Both the position numbers and the translations under genes were made by a program. 64,000 nt of DNA. It comes from Sanderia malayensis (lineage: Eukaryota > Cnidaria > Scyphozoa > Semaeostomeae > Pelagiidae). Of the stretch, positions 1 to 12,400 are shown piece after piece (position 1 is the stretch's first letter; every line of letters begins with the position of its first letter). Where the stretch lies: positions 3,487,158 through 3,551,157 of the forward strand of contig RQOL01000024.1 in the NCBI GenBank assembly GCA_013076295.1. The letters run 5' to 3'. The notes under the pieces are model-generated. The model ran no database searches, was not told the DNA's origin, and worked only from the letters and a program-made list of their open reading frames with translations.

Positions 1-229
1 GAGAATAAATAATGTAATATTCGACTGGAAAGGGCAAATGGAACTCAGACAGTATATAAAAAAATGAAACTAATTGGATACTTGGGGAAGTAATTGAGAA
101 TAGAAAAAACAGATTGAAATTCTGATTGATTTCAATGAAATTAATTATTATAAAATGAAACTAATTGGGTACTTGAGTATTTAATTGGAGAGTAGAAAAT
201 GCAGCTTGGAATTTAGGCCAGCAATTAGA

Positions 230-460
230 AAATAGAGAATGTAATTAGAGACAGGAAAGAGTAGTTAGAGACTAGTAAAAGTCATTGAAGTAATAAAATG
301 GCAATTAGAGACCATGCAGTTAGAGACAAGATTGGGTAATTAGGGACAAAATGAAGTAATTACAGACGAGATTAGACATTCAGAGACAAGAGGAAGTAAT
401 TAGAGACAAGACTGGATAAATAGGGACAAAAGAAGGTAATTAGAGATGTGAATTAGCTAT
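230..460. repeat. Degenerate tandem repeat of an attagagacaag-like unit
   Basis: Imperfect copies of a unit of roughly 18-25 bases containing 'attagagacaag' or 'attagggacaa' follow one another. The remainder of 1-489 is AT-rich and similarly repetitive. No further DOP1 exon was found here, so this is taken as intron. Confidence 0.6.
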
Positions 461-489
461 CTTCAAAATATGTGGGTAGTTGGAATTAC

Positions 490-3400
490 CTGTCTAATGT
501 ACGATTGCCTCCTCTGCTTGATTTGCTGCTTTCGTTCTTGTAAAACTCCCTCGAAAGATGCCAGAGAATGGCGAACTTCCAATGGGCATTCTGTCTCATC
601 GCCTATACAACGAGGGTGCAGAAAACAACATGACAACATCTCTAACCAAATCAAGAACGCATACATATAATCAACTATTACCAGTACGCAAATTAATGGT
701 ATTGACTTTATCAATTAGCAAGACTTGAGGAGCAATACAAGAACAATTAGCAGCTATACAAAATGTGTTTTGTAACTAACGGCTGAAAACAAATTAGCTT
801 CAATATTAAATGCCCTACCTAAAAATAGACTTGATAAAATTAGTTAGGTCCCATCGATTGGTCAATGAAATTAGCTCCAATCGATTGGTCAATGGTAATA
901 TAGGTCGGATAGTAATTATCAAAGGTGTTGATTAGCTGGTGCGTTAATCGCTTTGCTTAATGAAGCGGCAATATACTTCAATATGATAGTATTGCATGGC
1001 ATGGCCTCGTGGGAAATGTTTAATTCCCTGCTCGCTAAATAATGGAAAAAAACTGGAGAATGGTAATTAGATGTCTAGCTCGATACTCACCAAGTGTTGA
1101 TTCACCATTGAATTGCACACGACGTCCTCGCAAGTCAAAGTGGTTGGTGATATGTTGTGCAACCGCAACAATAACTCAGTGCAAGAGAAATGCAAGTGAC
1201 AGTTGTCTGGTTGAATACGTTCCCAAAGGCTCACAGCGAATTCCTGGAAGACAAACGAAGCAGCGGTGTATGGACATATGAATAACAACCAGAGGAAAGA
1301 ATAGATGAAGAACTTATATCGGAAAGAAGATTTTGATGTTGGGGATGGCGCTTAGGGGGGAAATGAAAAACAAGCTTTAATTTAATGCGGTATTTCATAT
1401 TGTAAATATTTTTGAACAATCTTATCATTTGTATCTTAATCTTAAAGTTATTTTTTATGCGGTATTTTTTATTGTAAGCTTAGGTAGCACTATGAAAAAC
1501 CATGTAAATGGATAGTGTGTATTATATGATGATATGATAATATGATAATATTTAATCAGGGAAGAAGAAGAGGGGGTGTGGTGCAACCAAATGAAAATGT
1601 TGTCATTGTATTATTATGTAGAGGAAGATGATGAGGAGGGAAGAACAAAAAAGAAAGTTGAAAAAGAAGAATCTGTAGATTAAGAAAGAACTTAATGTAA
1701 AAGAAGAAAAGAAAAAGAAGAGGCAAAAAGAAAGATGAAATACACAAGAGTAACAACGGTAAGAAGATAATCCAAGAAGAAGATAATACAAGAAGAAGAT
1801 GGTGATAATGATGATGATAATGATGATGATAATAATCTTAATGATGAAGAAGAGGTAAATGGCAAATTCTTCTCTCAAAGAAGCCGCTAATGTACACGCT
1901 CGATTGCAATATAAAAGCAACGTGAATCGAATACCTTGTAAATTGGTGACATTTCCAAGACCGCAAAGTCCTCCTGTGTGATTAGCGGCACAACGTTTGC
2001 CGCTCCCGGCGTTAAGTGGTGACCACGCGAAGAGGGAAATACGCAGAGATTGACGTTAATCAGGTCCAAAAGGGTTCCGATCGCGGCACTTTGAATGCAG
2101 AAATCTTTCTTCTGCCTGGCACAGGAAACAAGACATTGGATCCAATCACTAAGGCTCTCGTCTGGAAGAAAGTCAAACATGGATTATGGCCATGGCAGAT
2201 GAAAATATAAATATATTAACTTGGGTTTGTTGGAAATATGGGGAATTCGCTTGCCAAGATTCAACTGTAGCTTTTAACACACTATACTTTATTATATTAT
2301 ACTTGACTATACTATATACTTTACCATACTCTACTTAACTACACTGTACTTATTGCAAATCTACTTATCTACTTTACTTATCTACCTATCTATCTACATA
2401 TCTACTTTACTGTATTTCTACTATACTTTACTACTTAACTATACTATACTTTACTGCACAGTTTGTCTCTATTGGCGGATGCATTAATACAGCCGACACC
2501 TCTAAACAACGGGCAAATATTAATCTCTTTACAAAAGCAACCTCTATACAACGGGTAGAATAATCGACCACGAAGGTGACTATCATATGGAAGTTCGGCT
2601 CTATGTTTTGAAAGTATTACCTGTAGAAGAACTGTTAGCGAACTCAACAGGCGACATCCAAGAAGGGAAGCAAGACAGCTCCACCAGATATCGACAGAAC
2701 AGAGCAAAGCTCTGGATTTGAATCTCACACTTAGAATCCCTCGCTGTTGCCTCGTTTTCAGCCAAAACTGGGGATTCGCAGCTTGAATCTGCGTCTAAAA
2801 CGAATGCAGCACTCTCGCTCGAGCTGCTGTGTGCGTCGTTGCCAAGCAGCCAAGGCATCAAAGAATGAGTCACGTATCTGGCAAAGAATGATTTCGAGCT
2901 TTCGATGCAATTCTGCATCACGTTGTTTCGCTTGCTGGTAGCTGCATCGCACACTTCGTGAAATTCCCAGGCTCCCTGTTCGTACGCCTCGGTTTCGTGA
3001 TCGGCAATGGAGCCAGTACGAGACGCATCGGAGCCACCTGACTTGTGGCACGAGAAGCTCGACCTTGGCTTCGACTTCAAACTGGATTCAGACCCTCGCC
3101 TGGTCGGTTCGGGCGATTTCATGGAGGGCGATACCTTTGACAATAGCTTCATGGCTAGAAGTATACCATGATGCAGCTCGGTAGCTGTCAACTGTTCGAT
3201 GTTTTGCGTCATTTCCGTCACGAAGCAGTTTAACAGGGATGGCCAATGTTCCGTCTGTGTTTCAGCGGTAGCTTCCTGCAATGCAAAACAAAATCAGACA
3301 ATCAAACCAATGACAATTGAACAATATATTTGCTTTCTGTAAATACTTATGAACCTATAAAAACAATGCCAAGTATTTATTATCTACCGTGCTTGATCGT

Positions 3401-6358
3401 ATTACGATTAGCGATCAATAAGCAAACACCAGAAGAAACAAAACAATTCTGTGACGTCATATTATGGACCTTGTAAATACAATCGATTCTTAATGCAACG
3501 ACCATCGTTCAAGTCGAATTCTAGTTGAACGACACTCTGGTTCGCTTCAACTTGATTTGTTTTACGAATTACTTGAGGTTAGGAACAACGATAGCTCGAA
3601 AGTCCCTCGCCCAAATGCCCCACTATCCTTAATTATCCAAAACGTTATACCAATCGAGATCAAACAGTATTTAATAATACTTGGAATCTTTGATTTTCAG
3701 TCTTTGATCACAAAGACTCCAAAATGGAGCGCCCTTCACCATGACCCAAAAACAAAACATACCACAGATATGATGTCCAAAAGGAAGCCTGTGAGTCGTA
3801 GTATTTCCAGACAACCCGGGGCATGCGCAGTAACCAATTCCGCTCGAGCTTCATCACCCAAACGATCATCATAATGATCATGATTATCACGACTGTCATT
3901 TCTGACGTCATCATTTTGTTCATCGAGGAAACATTTCGTAAAAAGCTTCTCGAGGTAGTCCCAAATAAAGTACGGTTGAAAGGCAACGAATAACATGTTC
4001 GCGGTTTTAATTAGCTCGTCGCGCAAACCTCTCATCTGCTTCTTGTCTTTCACATCGAGGCTATCTTTACTGTACTCAGTCTCGCATTCGTGACGAAGTA
4101 CTCGAAATACCTCGACCAGAACGTCTTCTAACACTGATGAACCGATCTCTGGCTTGTCCAGCAGGCTGATTAAAATCCGGAACGGCTTGAGTTTGTCGTG
4201 TTTCCTAGACGTCCTTGGAAATAACTCATTTTCCACAGCATTATATTTGTATTCCGGTTCCGATGAATAGAACAAGTTGATAACGGCAGCTACGACATAT
4301 TTCTTCGAATGCTGTTCGAAATAGTTGACGGATGTGGCTGTCACGTCATCATGATCTTCAACCACGTTGCTTTTCGCGCCGTTTTTCCGACTAGTCTCGG
4401 TTTGATGACCGTTGTTGTTTATGTTGAGAATCCACTGGTACAGTCTTCTATTCAACGACATGTCACGTCTCAAAACAACAGCCAATGAATGCATGAGGAG
4501 ATTGACGAGATGAGATTGCGTAACGACCTCCGAATCAAGTGGAATGAAAGTCAGCATGAAGTCGAGGGTGATCCTCTGTACTAAAACATTGCTGTCTTCC
4601 AGTGATGAGCATAGGGCATTCACCTTTAAAATGAAAGAATAAATGAACAATTAGTCCTCCCCACTCCACCTTAATCTGCTTCGTATTAGCAAACCCTCAA
4701 TAGTAAGATACATTTCACATAAAGTTGAACCTCAACAAGTCAAACAGGTGAGAAAAATAAGCAAAATGCCATTAGGGGCCAAACATAAGGTATCACAGTC
4801 AAAATCAACGGAAACAGAAAGGTGCTTCACACATCATAGAAATTGACTCATCAAGGTTCAACTGCAGATAAAATGATTTTAAGAGCTATAAGAATCTTGA
4901 AATAATATTTCCATTAATTGTTAAACAATTGCTCGTACCATTAACTGTCTGTTGTTTCCAATCACATATTTCTTGTCCACCTGGGAGCTGAGCTTACTTA
5001 AATGATTCTGTATAAATATCATTGCAGATAGTCTGACTGGAGGTGAATGCAAACTGCAACCCCAAACAGCAGAGAAAAATGATTCTTGGTTGGTATTTTT
5101 GAAGAGTTCCTCCAATATCTCCGTGGTTCTAAAGGAGATACAAATTTATAGTAATCTGAAAGGGCTGGAAATTCAAGTTTCGATATGAAGCTAAGAGTAA
5201 ATTGTAGAGCAAATCGTGAAAAATTTCAAAGCTATTAGATGTTTAGTTCCTTATACTGGGAACATTTGCTATAAGAGTTTTTCCTTACGGCTTATCATAA
5301 CAGTTTTTCTTTATATCAAGGTTCCAATTCATCTTTTAACAACAGGAAACCTGATAATCACAATATCAATGCTATGCAGGTATAAAAACTGTGCCATATA
5401 AACAACAGCATCTTAAGGAATTTGAACTGCAAGGGAAGTCGATAAAAAGTCCCAAAAAGAGCATATAACTATGGGACAGCCTGGAGCCTAAAGAGGCAAA
5501 TTAATCATTAAAACATGCTGTACCACATACCTTTCTGTGTGTTCTGATGCCTCCTCTATGCCTGGCAGTAATGCCATGATGAGACCTGGCAATGCAGGTG
5601 TTAAATTCTTGCCAAGAGGGACATAATACTCAGCGTATATATCCAATAGGACAGGCTTCACAGAAATGGCAGCTTGACTCAGCAGTGGGAACAATCCTGA
5701 GCTGTAAATGAAGATGTCCTGGATCAGCATTGCTGGTCCAATCTGCTTGAATATAAGTTTGTAGGTATCAAGTGTTTTCAGATGAACTCCACTGGGCAAA
5801 GCTGGATGCAGACACTGCGCCAGTCGTTTACCCACAAGCAACTTTTTTGGAATAACGGGGTACTTGGAATACGCCTGAATAACCTGGAACAGATAAAAAT
5901 AAACTTTTACAATGTGAAGCCACAGATAATATGTTTTCCAAATTAAGATAATATACGTTGAGACGCCAGAGGCGTTTTGAATGGCTAAGCTTCACAAGTT
6001 GGCTCTAAAGCATTGTCTTCAAAATGAAACTTCATACAAGACTTTGCATAAGTGCAGTGAAGAGAGATAGAGTTGCATCTGAGTAGAATACGTTTTTATC
6101 TCAAACAAAGAGCACAATACTGCTTTTATATTAAAATAATAAACAACCATAGACAACGGGGTAATTATAGAGTTAGAAGGCCTTATCGAGCTAAAATAAA
6201 TATATTATAGAAAGATTAAAAACCTTGTTTAGTTTGCCAAGACATGATATGAGGTCAGCCCATTCACTTGAGTATTCAAAACTTTTCAAAGTCTTCTCCA
6301 CAGCAGAAGTGAACTGTTTAAACTTCGATTCTGCATAATACACAGATTCGTCCTCCAT
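490..6358 (-). CDS. DOP1: DOP1 (Dopey) family protein, 5' part, eight coding exons
   Basis: Exons (minus order): 6224-6358, 5531-5883, 4939-5128, 3763-4623, 2621-3275, 1935-2161, 1091-1243, 490-602. Phases agree at every join, giving about 895 residues with no stop. Matches to the DOP1 family: SSEWADLIS..LGKLNK in exon 1, KRLAQCLHPALPSGVHLK in exon 2, DSNVLVQR, LRRDMSLNRRLY and LKPFRILISLLDKPEIG in exon 4, and a KFAILWHLSRE segment in exon 8. Known DOP1 proteins are about 2,300-2,500 residues and act in Golgi/endosome traffic with MON2 and a P4-ATPase flippase. The rest should lie left of base 490. The start ATG at 6358 gives MEDESVYY.., aligned with the family N-terminus. Exon 8 is read in a different frame from the longest ORF there. 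Exon 4 carries acidic/Asn-rich insertions. Identification is secure; individual borders are good but hand-made. Confidence 0.93.
1750..1856. repeat. Simple repeat (agaaga / gatgataat)
   Basis: Runs of 'agaagaaga' pass into 'gatgatgataat' units. The long low-complexity minus-strand ORFs here are composition artefacts. It lies in a DOP1 intron. Confidence 0.75.
2278..2457. repeat. Simple ctacttta/ctatacttta-type repeat
   Basis: About 180 bases of near-continuous 'actatacttt' and 'tctacttatctac' motifs, in the DOP1 intron between the exons at 1935-2161 and 2621-3275. No coding signal. Confidence 0.75.
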
Positions 6359-6686
6359 TTTTAATGAACACCGCCTTGCTTCGAGTCAATCTTTCGTCAT
6401 AAACTCGTGAGCATCATAAACCATAAAGCATCAAAGAAAGGAAGAAGATATAGGCCATCGTTTCTCTGAGATTTCAGTGGTCCAGTTCAGAAACAGCTGC
6501 TCCTATCATTCAAATAACTAGGGCTAGAGAGTAAAAAAGTCATTCATTCTGTGTTTATCAAAATGCTTGTATCTTCTTCATTCAATTCATATTTGCTACA
6601 CATCAACAATATCTCTGATTTGCGAAGAAAAGAACTGCAGAAACAATGTACTTAACAAGTTTTTTCGTCATTTCGTCACTTGCCAT

Positions 6687-7281
6687 CAGTGCTTCCACTT
6701 TTAAAAATTAAATTTCCTTCCAACTTTTGCTTTATTTCCCTAAATTTCCTTCCAAATATTGTGAAATTTCCTTTCAATTTCCTTTCATATGTATACTAAT
6801 AATTTGAAGCACAAACACTCTAAAATGGCCTCAAAATGACCGAGCCAGAAAGAACAGTGCTTGAAAAACGATAATGTATGCTAATTTACGCAATATGTTG
6901 AAATTTATGCACGTGACACAAAAGAAACATGTTTTGGTGACGGTTGGTCGTGCAAAAAAAGTTGAGTTAATTGTTTATCATGGTGTCATAAGTTACAGTC
7001 ATTTTCTGTCTGGGCTCATAAATTAACACGAACAGAAATTCAACGTGTCTAAAGGCCACTTGAGTGGGATTTTTTGTATAAACAATTGGAAAATGGTTAT
7101 TATTTTGCTATTATTTATCAAATTTTCCTTCTTTCCGTGGTATTTTCTTAATTTCCCCTCTTTTTCCCTATATTTTCTCAAATTTCCTTCTTTTTCCTTC
7201 CAATTTTGATTTCCTTCTCATTTCCTTCTGAGGGCTGAAATTTCCCTAAAAAAGGAAATTTCCTTCCAAGTGGAAGCACTG
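6687..7281. mobile_element. Non-autonomous hAT-type MITE with 8-bp target duplication
   Basis: Terminal inverted repeats CAGTGCTTCCACTT at the left and AAGTGGAAGCACTG at the right bound 595 bases rich in 'aaatttccttcc' motifs. The flanks carry an identical 8-base duplication, cttgccat (6679-6686 and 7282-7289). Eight-base duplications with CAG-type ends are typical of hAT elements. No transposase ORF. It sits about 330 bp upstream of the DOP1 start codon. A related partial copy is at about 34540-34850. Confidence 0.8.
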
Positions 7282-7479
7282 CTTGCCATTGTGAGCAGAT
7301 GGTGGACTGGATCGTGAAAACATGTTGCAGTTGTTGTGTTATCGCTCCCACCTTTTCCGATTTTGAAACTGCTGGTGGAGTAGCAAGTACGTAATTAAGT
7401 ACGAATATTTATACTGGATATTCTGGATATACTGGATAAATATATGGATATATAGCCACTTCAACTATAATAGCTATTA

Positions 7480-7685
7480 TCAATGTGGGTCCAGTTGGTA
7501 TAAACCCTTACCCCTAGAAATTATGGGTACTCATTTACCGACCTAGGAAGGATGGACAGTTGAGTTGGCTTGGCTGACGGCTTGTAGTTCGTGGTTCCGA
7601 CAATGTGTGGACTTGAACAAGTGAAGGCATGGGGGCTCTAAGGGATCAAACCCAGTGCCTTAACCACTAGGCTACACCACCGAAA
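7480..7685 (-). mobile_element. tRNA-derived SINE
   Basis: Read on the minus strand, a tRNA-like head has an A-box-like TAGCCTAGTGG and a B-box-like GGTTTGATCCC (one change from GGTTCGATCCC), spaced as in a tRNA. About 150 bases of non-tRNA body follow. No tRNA fold or intact acceptor stem is evident, so a SINE is more likely than a tRNA gene. Confidence 0.5.
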
Positions 7686-7899
7686 TAAATAAGCGAAATA
7701 AATACAAAAATACGTAAAAACACAAAAGGAAATGAGCATGAATATGGGGCTGGGAGGCTGCAATCTTCCCAGTATGTGCGTTAACAACAGATTACGTTTG
7801 TTGATGTCATTCCACGTTTTCAATCAGCCTCCTATGGTCTTAGGCTATAAAAAAGTGACGTAAATACATTCGGATTTATCAAGGCTGTTTCTGACACTG

Positions 7900-7962
7900 T
7901 AGGCATGGTTATGCATTACTTATCAAAGGCGTGTCATGATAAGTAATGCATAACCATGCCTA
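7900..7962. repeat. Perfect 26-bp inverted repeat (hairpin)
   Basis: Bases 7900-7925 (taggcatggttatgcattac..) are the exact reverse complement of 7937-7962, with an 11-base loop. The surrounding 7300-9448 stretch otherwise shows no supported gene. Confidence 0.85.
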
Positions 7963-9448
7963 AAATACAGTATAAAAAAGTGACATTGCGAAACCAGATT
8001 GTTTCATCCCAAAGACGTTGTTCTTGCTAATGATTCTTGGAAGCAGCTACCTCACGATCCGAATATTTAAAAAAGATTAAATACCAATATGATTGCCCTC
8101 TATTTTCATCCCGGTTTAACGACGCAAGTCAAGACAACTAAAATCGTTTGTTATTGTGTGTTTCATTCCAACGCCTTGAATTTTATTGTTGTGCCTCTGT
8201 AATCCAGAAATTGCAATAATATTGGTTGCTCGTTTTAATAAAAGTCTCAAGTGGTAAGACAATGCATTGCGCACTGTAATAGCAATACTATGCAGTCACG
8301 TCACGTTACGTTATCTTTACCCGCCAACTATTCCCCACCCACTCCACGCCAGCCTCCTTTCCACGGAGTCGTTTGCTCTAATTAAAAGCGTCGTCGGATT
8401 CGAGTTAGACTCAGACATTGAAAAGCGGTGAAGGATAAAGAGCATCAATTTCGTCTCTTATATGAAATAGCATTTTTGCTCAGCTTAAACTTTGACTCGA
8501 AGCGACAGAGCGACACAGCGCATAAAGCAAAAGTATGTATGCATGTATATTTCACATTTTCGACTCATAGATACATGGGGGGGGGGGATAATATACAATT
8601 TTTTATGAAAGTATTAATTTTTTGCCTAGACACAATATATTTTTAGCGACTTTCGATTTTGAGCCAGAAATAGTACTCAGGTTGTTCTTAACCGAACCTT
8701 TTACTTTAAGACAGAGCGCATATAAAAAAAGCATTTTCGTCCTGGTTGCGCTTGGTATTATTTTTACATTATTGTTAGATTCCAGATAATTTAAGCTTCA
8801 ATATTCTTGAAAACTATATTCATGTGAAAAAATTACGGATTATTTGGTAGTGTCATACTTTTATACGAATGCTATATTAAAACTTTCCCCAAGTGTCAAT
8901 GTTTTCTTTTATTATTCTTGAATTTTCATTATTTTCGGCAATTTTGGGCAAAAATACTCTTATAACAATGTGTACATTATCTTAAAATACTGTTCATTTC
9001 CTCAGTCTATCCTGAATCATTGTTGTAAATAAACTAGCTTGCCATTAACTGGCATTCCTGCCTGTGATGTATTTAATTGCGCTAGGGGTGTGTGAAATTC
9101 CAGCAGCGAAGAATTCAATTAATCAAGGGCGAATGAAAAATGAGAACGATGGGCAATTACGGTGCCATTAGAGCTATTTGAAAGAGCATTTGAATTAAAG
9201 TGTCCCAATTGCATTGCAGATATATGAATAAACGCGACCGTGAGCTCATTGGGGAGAAAGCATTACAGAGGAGTCCGCTACTCGTATCTAGAGACAAAAA
9301 GAACATCTAACATAACATTAACAAGAGAATCCAAGCACAGGTTCAACAAGATAATCAACCATCAGCTGCAGTATATCGGATGATCAGATAATCAAGACAA
9401 TATATCAAATAATCGTGTTCAGTATCAACAAGAGAAGTTTTTACGTAT

Positions 9449-12400
9449 ATGATGATAATCGCGATGAACATCTTTACCGCTGAGAAATGCACGTTATTTC
9501 TTGCATTCATGGCAATGCTGGCAGTGACGCATGCTGCTGAAAAGAACGCCACTTCGGGTATGTAGACGCTATGCCTATTATAAGTTATTATTCGAAAATT
9601 TCCTGAATTCATTGCCTGTAAGTGGTCATTTAAGTGAAAAATGAAAATTAAATGACCACTACCGTAAGAGAAATTCCTGAGTGTAAGTGATACTCAGCAA
9701 TGTCTCTTTACTGTAATGTAATCGTCCGTCCAGCAATCTCCACCGCCTGATTCATTGTGATTTGATCAGTGACAGCGACAGCCGTGACAGTGTGTAATTA
9801 TATGCTTTACAGTCCGTTGGGGTAAACGACAACGGAAACGTGGCCTGCCAAAGCTGCCGAAGACTATGTTACATATAATATCAACTGCCAATATAATCAA
9901 ATACCAGTATTAGCTTTGAATAACAATATTTCGATACTAGCTACCTTGAGGGAGGTTCTGGAATGCGCTATATTATGCAGTAGATCGTGATGCGTAGATT
10001 CCAAAACTGGTCCTTATTTTTAAGAGCGAGAAATTCAGATTTTGCGACAAAACTTTAATAAGCATTTTTGTTTCTTCAAGACTATGAATATAAGATGAGG
10101 AAATTAGCTAGAACTGAACGTAAACAGAATATATTTATTTTCCGACAAGATCAGCAATTTTCCGACACAACGGCAGTTTAGCTCTACAGGGGGGTTTTTC
10201 GCCCCCTGACCCTCATCTATCTACGCCACTGGGTGTGGTTAATCGCTAATCGTAATATGGAGACTTCTTTAATTACAAAATATGTACAATGTAACGCAGC
10301 GTCATGAATAAACAAATAACAACACGACGAAGTCGGCTTCATTGTATCTCTCCAGCGTATAAGCGCATATGTATAGAATGGTGGTCCTCCGTGGATAACT
10401 TACAATATAATATAGCAATACAGTAAACACCCGCGTATAAGAACCTGTGAATTCTGCATCCAGCCTATTGTTCAAACACAATAGCCTATTGTCTCTTCTA
10501 TTGTTTTGAGGGGGGATTTCAGCCTGGATTGTTCTTAATTCACTGGTTCTTATACGCGGGGGTTTACTGTAGAACAAAACGAAGCACGTTGTTCTTTCCA
10601 CTTTTGCGCATGCGTTGTCGTGCAGTGCAATCGTACAAGCAAAATGCACATCTGTCTTGACTGCCAGCTGTCTCAAACATCCTCTTTTTTGGCGAATTTT
10701 CATTTTATTTGGGGGATTTGGTATAGTATAAATGGCACATTTGCTATTTCAAACATCCCTCCATAACGAATTTCAAGTTTGCTTGAGAGTTCAAGATGGC
10801 GGATGTTAACAACGTCAGGAGCGTCAGGATAATAGCAAAGTACATGGAACTTGCCCAATTTGTCTTCGTGTTATTCTATTTCCCGCCTTGATCTGAAAAG
10901 CTCGTAGTTTTGTTTGCTCACGAACGGATGGAACGAAATGGCGCTAATGTTTTGCGTGTGTGGTGCCATGGAGAGTAAAGAAACTTGATTTGACTTTTTT
11001 CCTCTCATTTGTTGTTGGCACAATGGAATCTTGATTTAACGAGCCTGGAAGGGAACTTAGAGGCAACAAACAGTGATATATCAGCAAATCCGAGAATCGA
11101 TTGCACTCTGTTGATGCAAGGCAGATATTTAGTTTGTTGTATGAGGAAATTCGTGTTAATGGGATCGTGGGCTCGTTTTATCCAGATTCTGTTCGCATTT
11201 TTTTATAAGAAACTAAAAGAATGCGTGTATAGCAGGCGTATTAATGGCAGAGCTCTGTCGTGACGAGCCGAAACGAGCATCTAAACAACAAATAATTGGT
11301 GTTTAAACACTCGTTTCGTTTGTAATCAATCACACATCGTTGACAAAATAGGTTACGACAACAATCAGTGGCTTTTATTTATTTATAAAATCATACCAAC
11401 TCGCGTGATGATGATGCTCTACGTTCCTCTAAATAAAGATATTTGCGAGGTATTATATTGATTACATATCGATGTCTATGTAATCAATATTGACTAGTCA
11501 CCCCCTAGTCACCAGGGCCCTAGCATATAGCATAACGTTAACCGCATAGATATCGAGTATCAATATTCATATGGGTTATTAATATTCATGGAAGTATATT
11601 CTTTTATGTATCACGTTATGTTCAGTTAGAAAGCAACATATCTTCTTCGTATCGTACAATGTTATGTCCAAACCGGCATAAAACAGAAAATATCATATTT
11701 ATTTTGACAAGCTTCAAATGCACTTAGATAGAGAAGAATACCATATATATGTATTATTCTTACCTCTTGTAGTGTGTAAAGACAAATTGCCAACAAACTA
11801 TTGCAAATTGCTGAAGAACAATGGTGCGTGCTTTGCAAAACTCATACAAATGATGAACTATTGTCCAGAAACCTGCGAATTCTGTGGTACGTAGACAATA
11901 TTGCATTTCATTCGCTGTTCCTCGTTCCCATGATAATGGCCTCGTACCCATGATAATTACCATTCCATGCTTTTATCTGCGCAAAGAGCTTGATAATATT
12001 TCGTTGTTTGATTGTATTCACACTACACTTGTAAATGTTCCCTGTTGCAAATTCCACATTGGATGAATTAATATTTAATTGTGCAAGCAGTGAAAGAAAT
12101 CTCTCTTTTTAAATGTTCCATATGCTATTTTGTAGTTTTAAAATAGAATATTTTCGTGTTTGGAGGACAAGCAAACAGAGCTACTTGCACAGCAGTGTAT
12201 TTTAGGTGACGGTAGGCGACACAAAAATCGATTATTTGCAGCAGGGTTATCATAAAGCCATAAATAATTGATATATATGTGACATCAACATTTCTCAAAT
12301 ATGAATGATTTAAAAATATATTTCGGGCGACACAAATACATGCGTCGACATAAATTGCGAGATTAAAGAGCCTTCACAAAACGATCACGTTTTATGACCA

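Noticed and set aside
463..714. 83-codon minus ORF taken at face value
   Set aside because: The real DOP1 exon (490-602) uses another frame, in which KFAILWHLSRE matches the family; the ORF frame gives no match.
1603..1920. 105-codon minus-strand ORF rich in Phe/Ile
   Set aside because: It is the complement of an agaaga/gataat simple repeat in a DOP1 intron.
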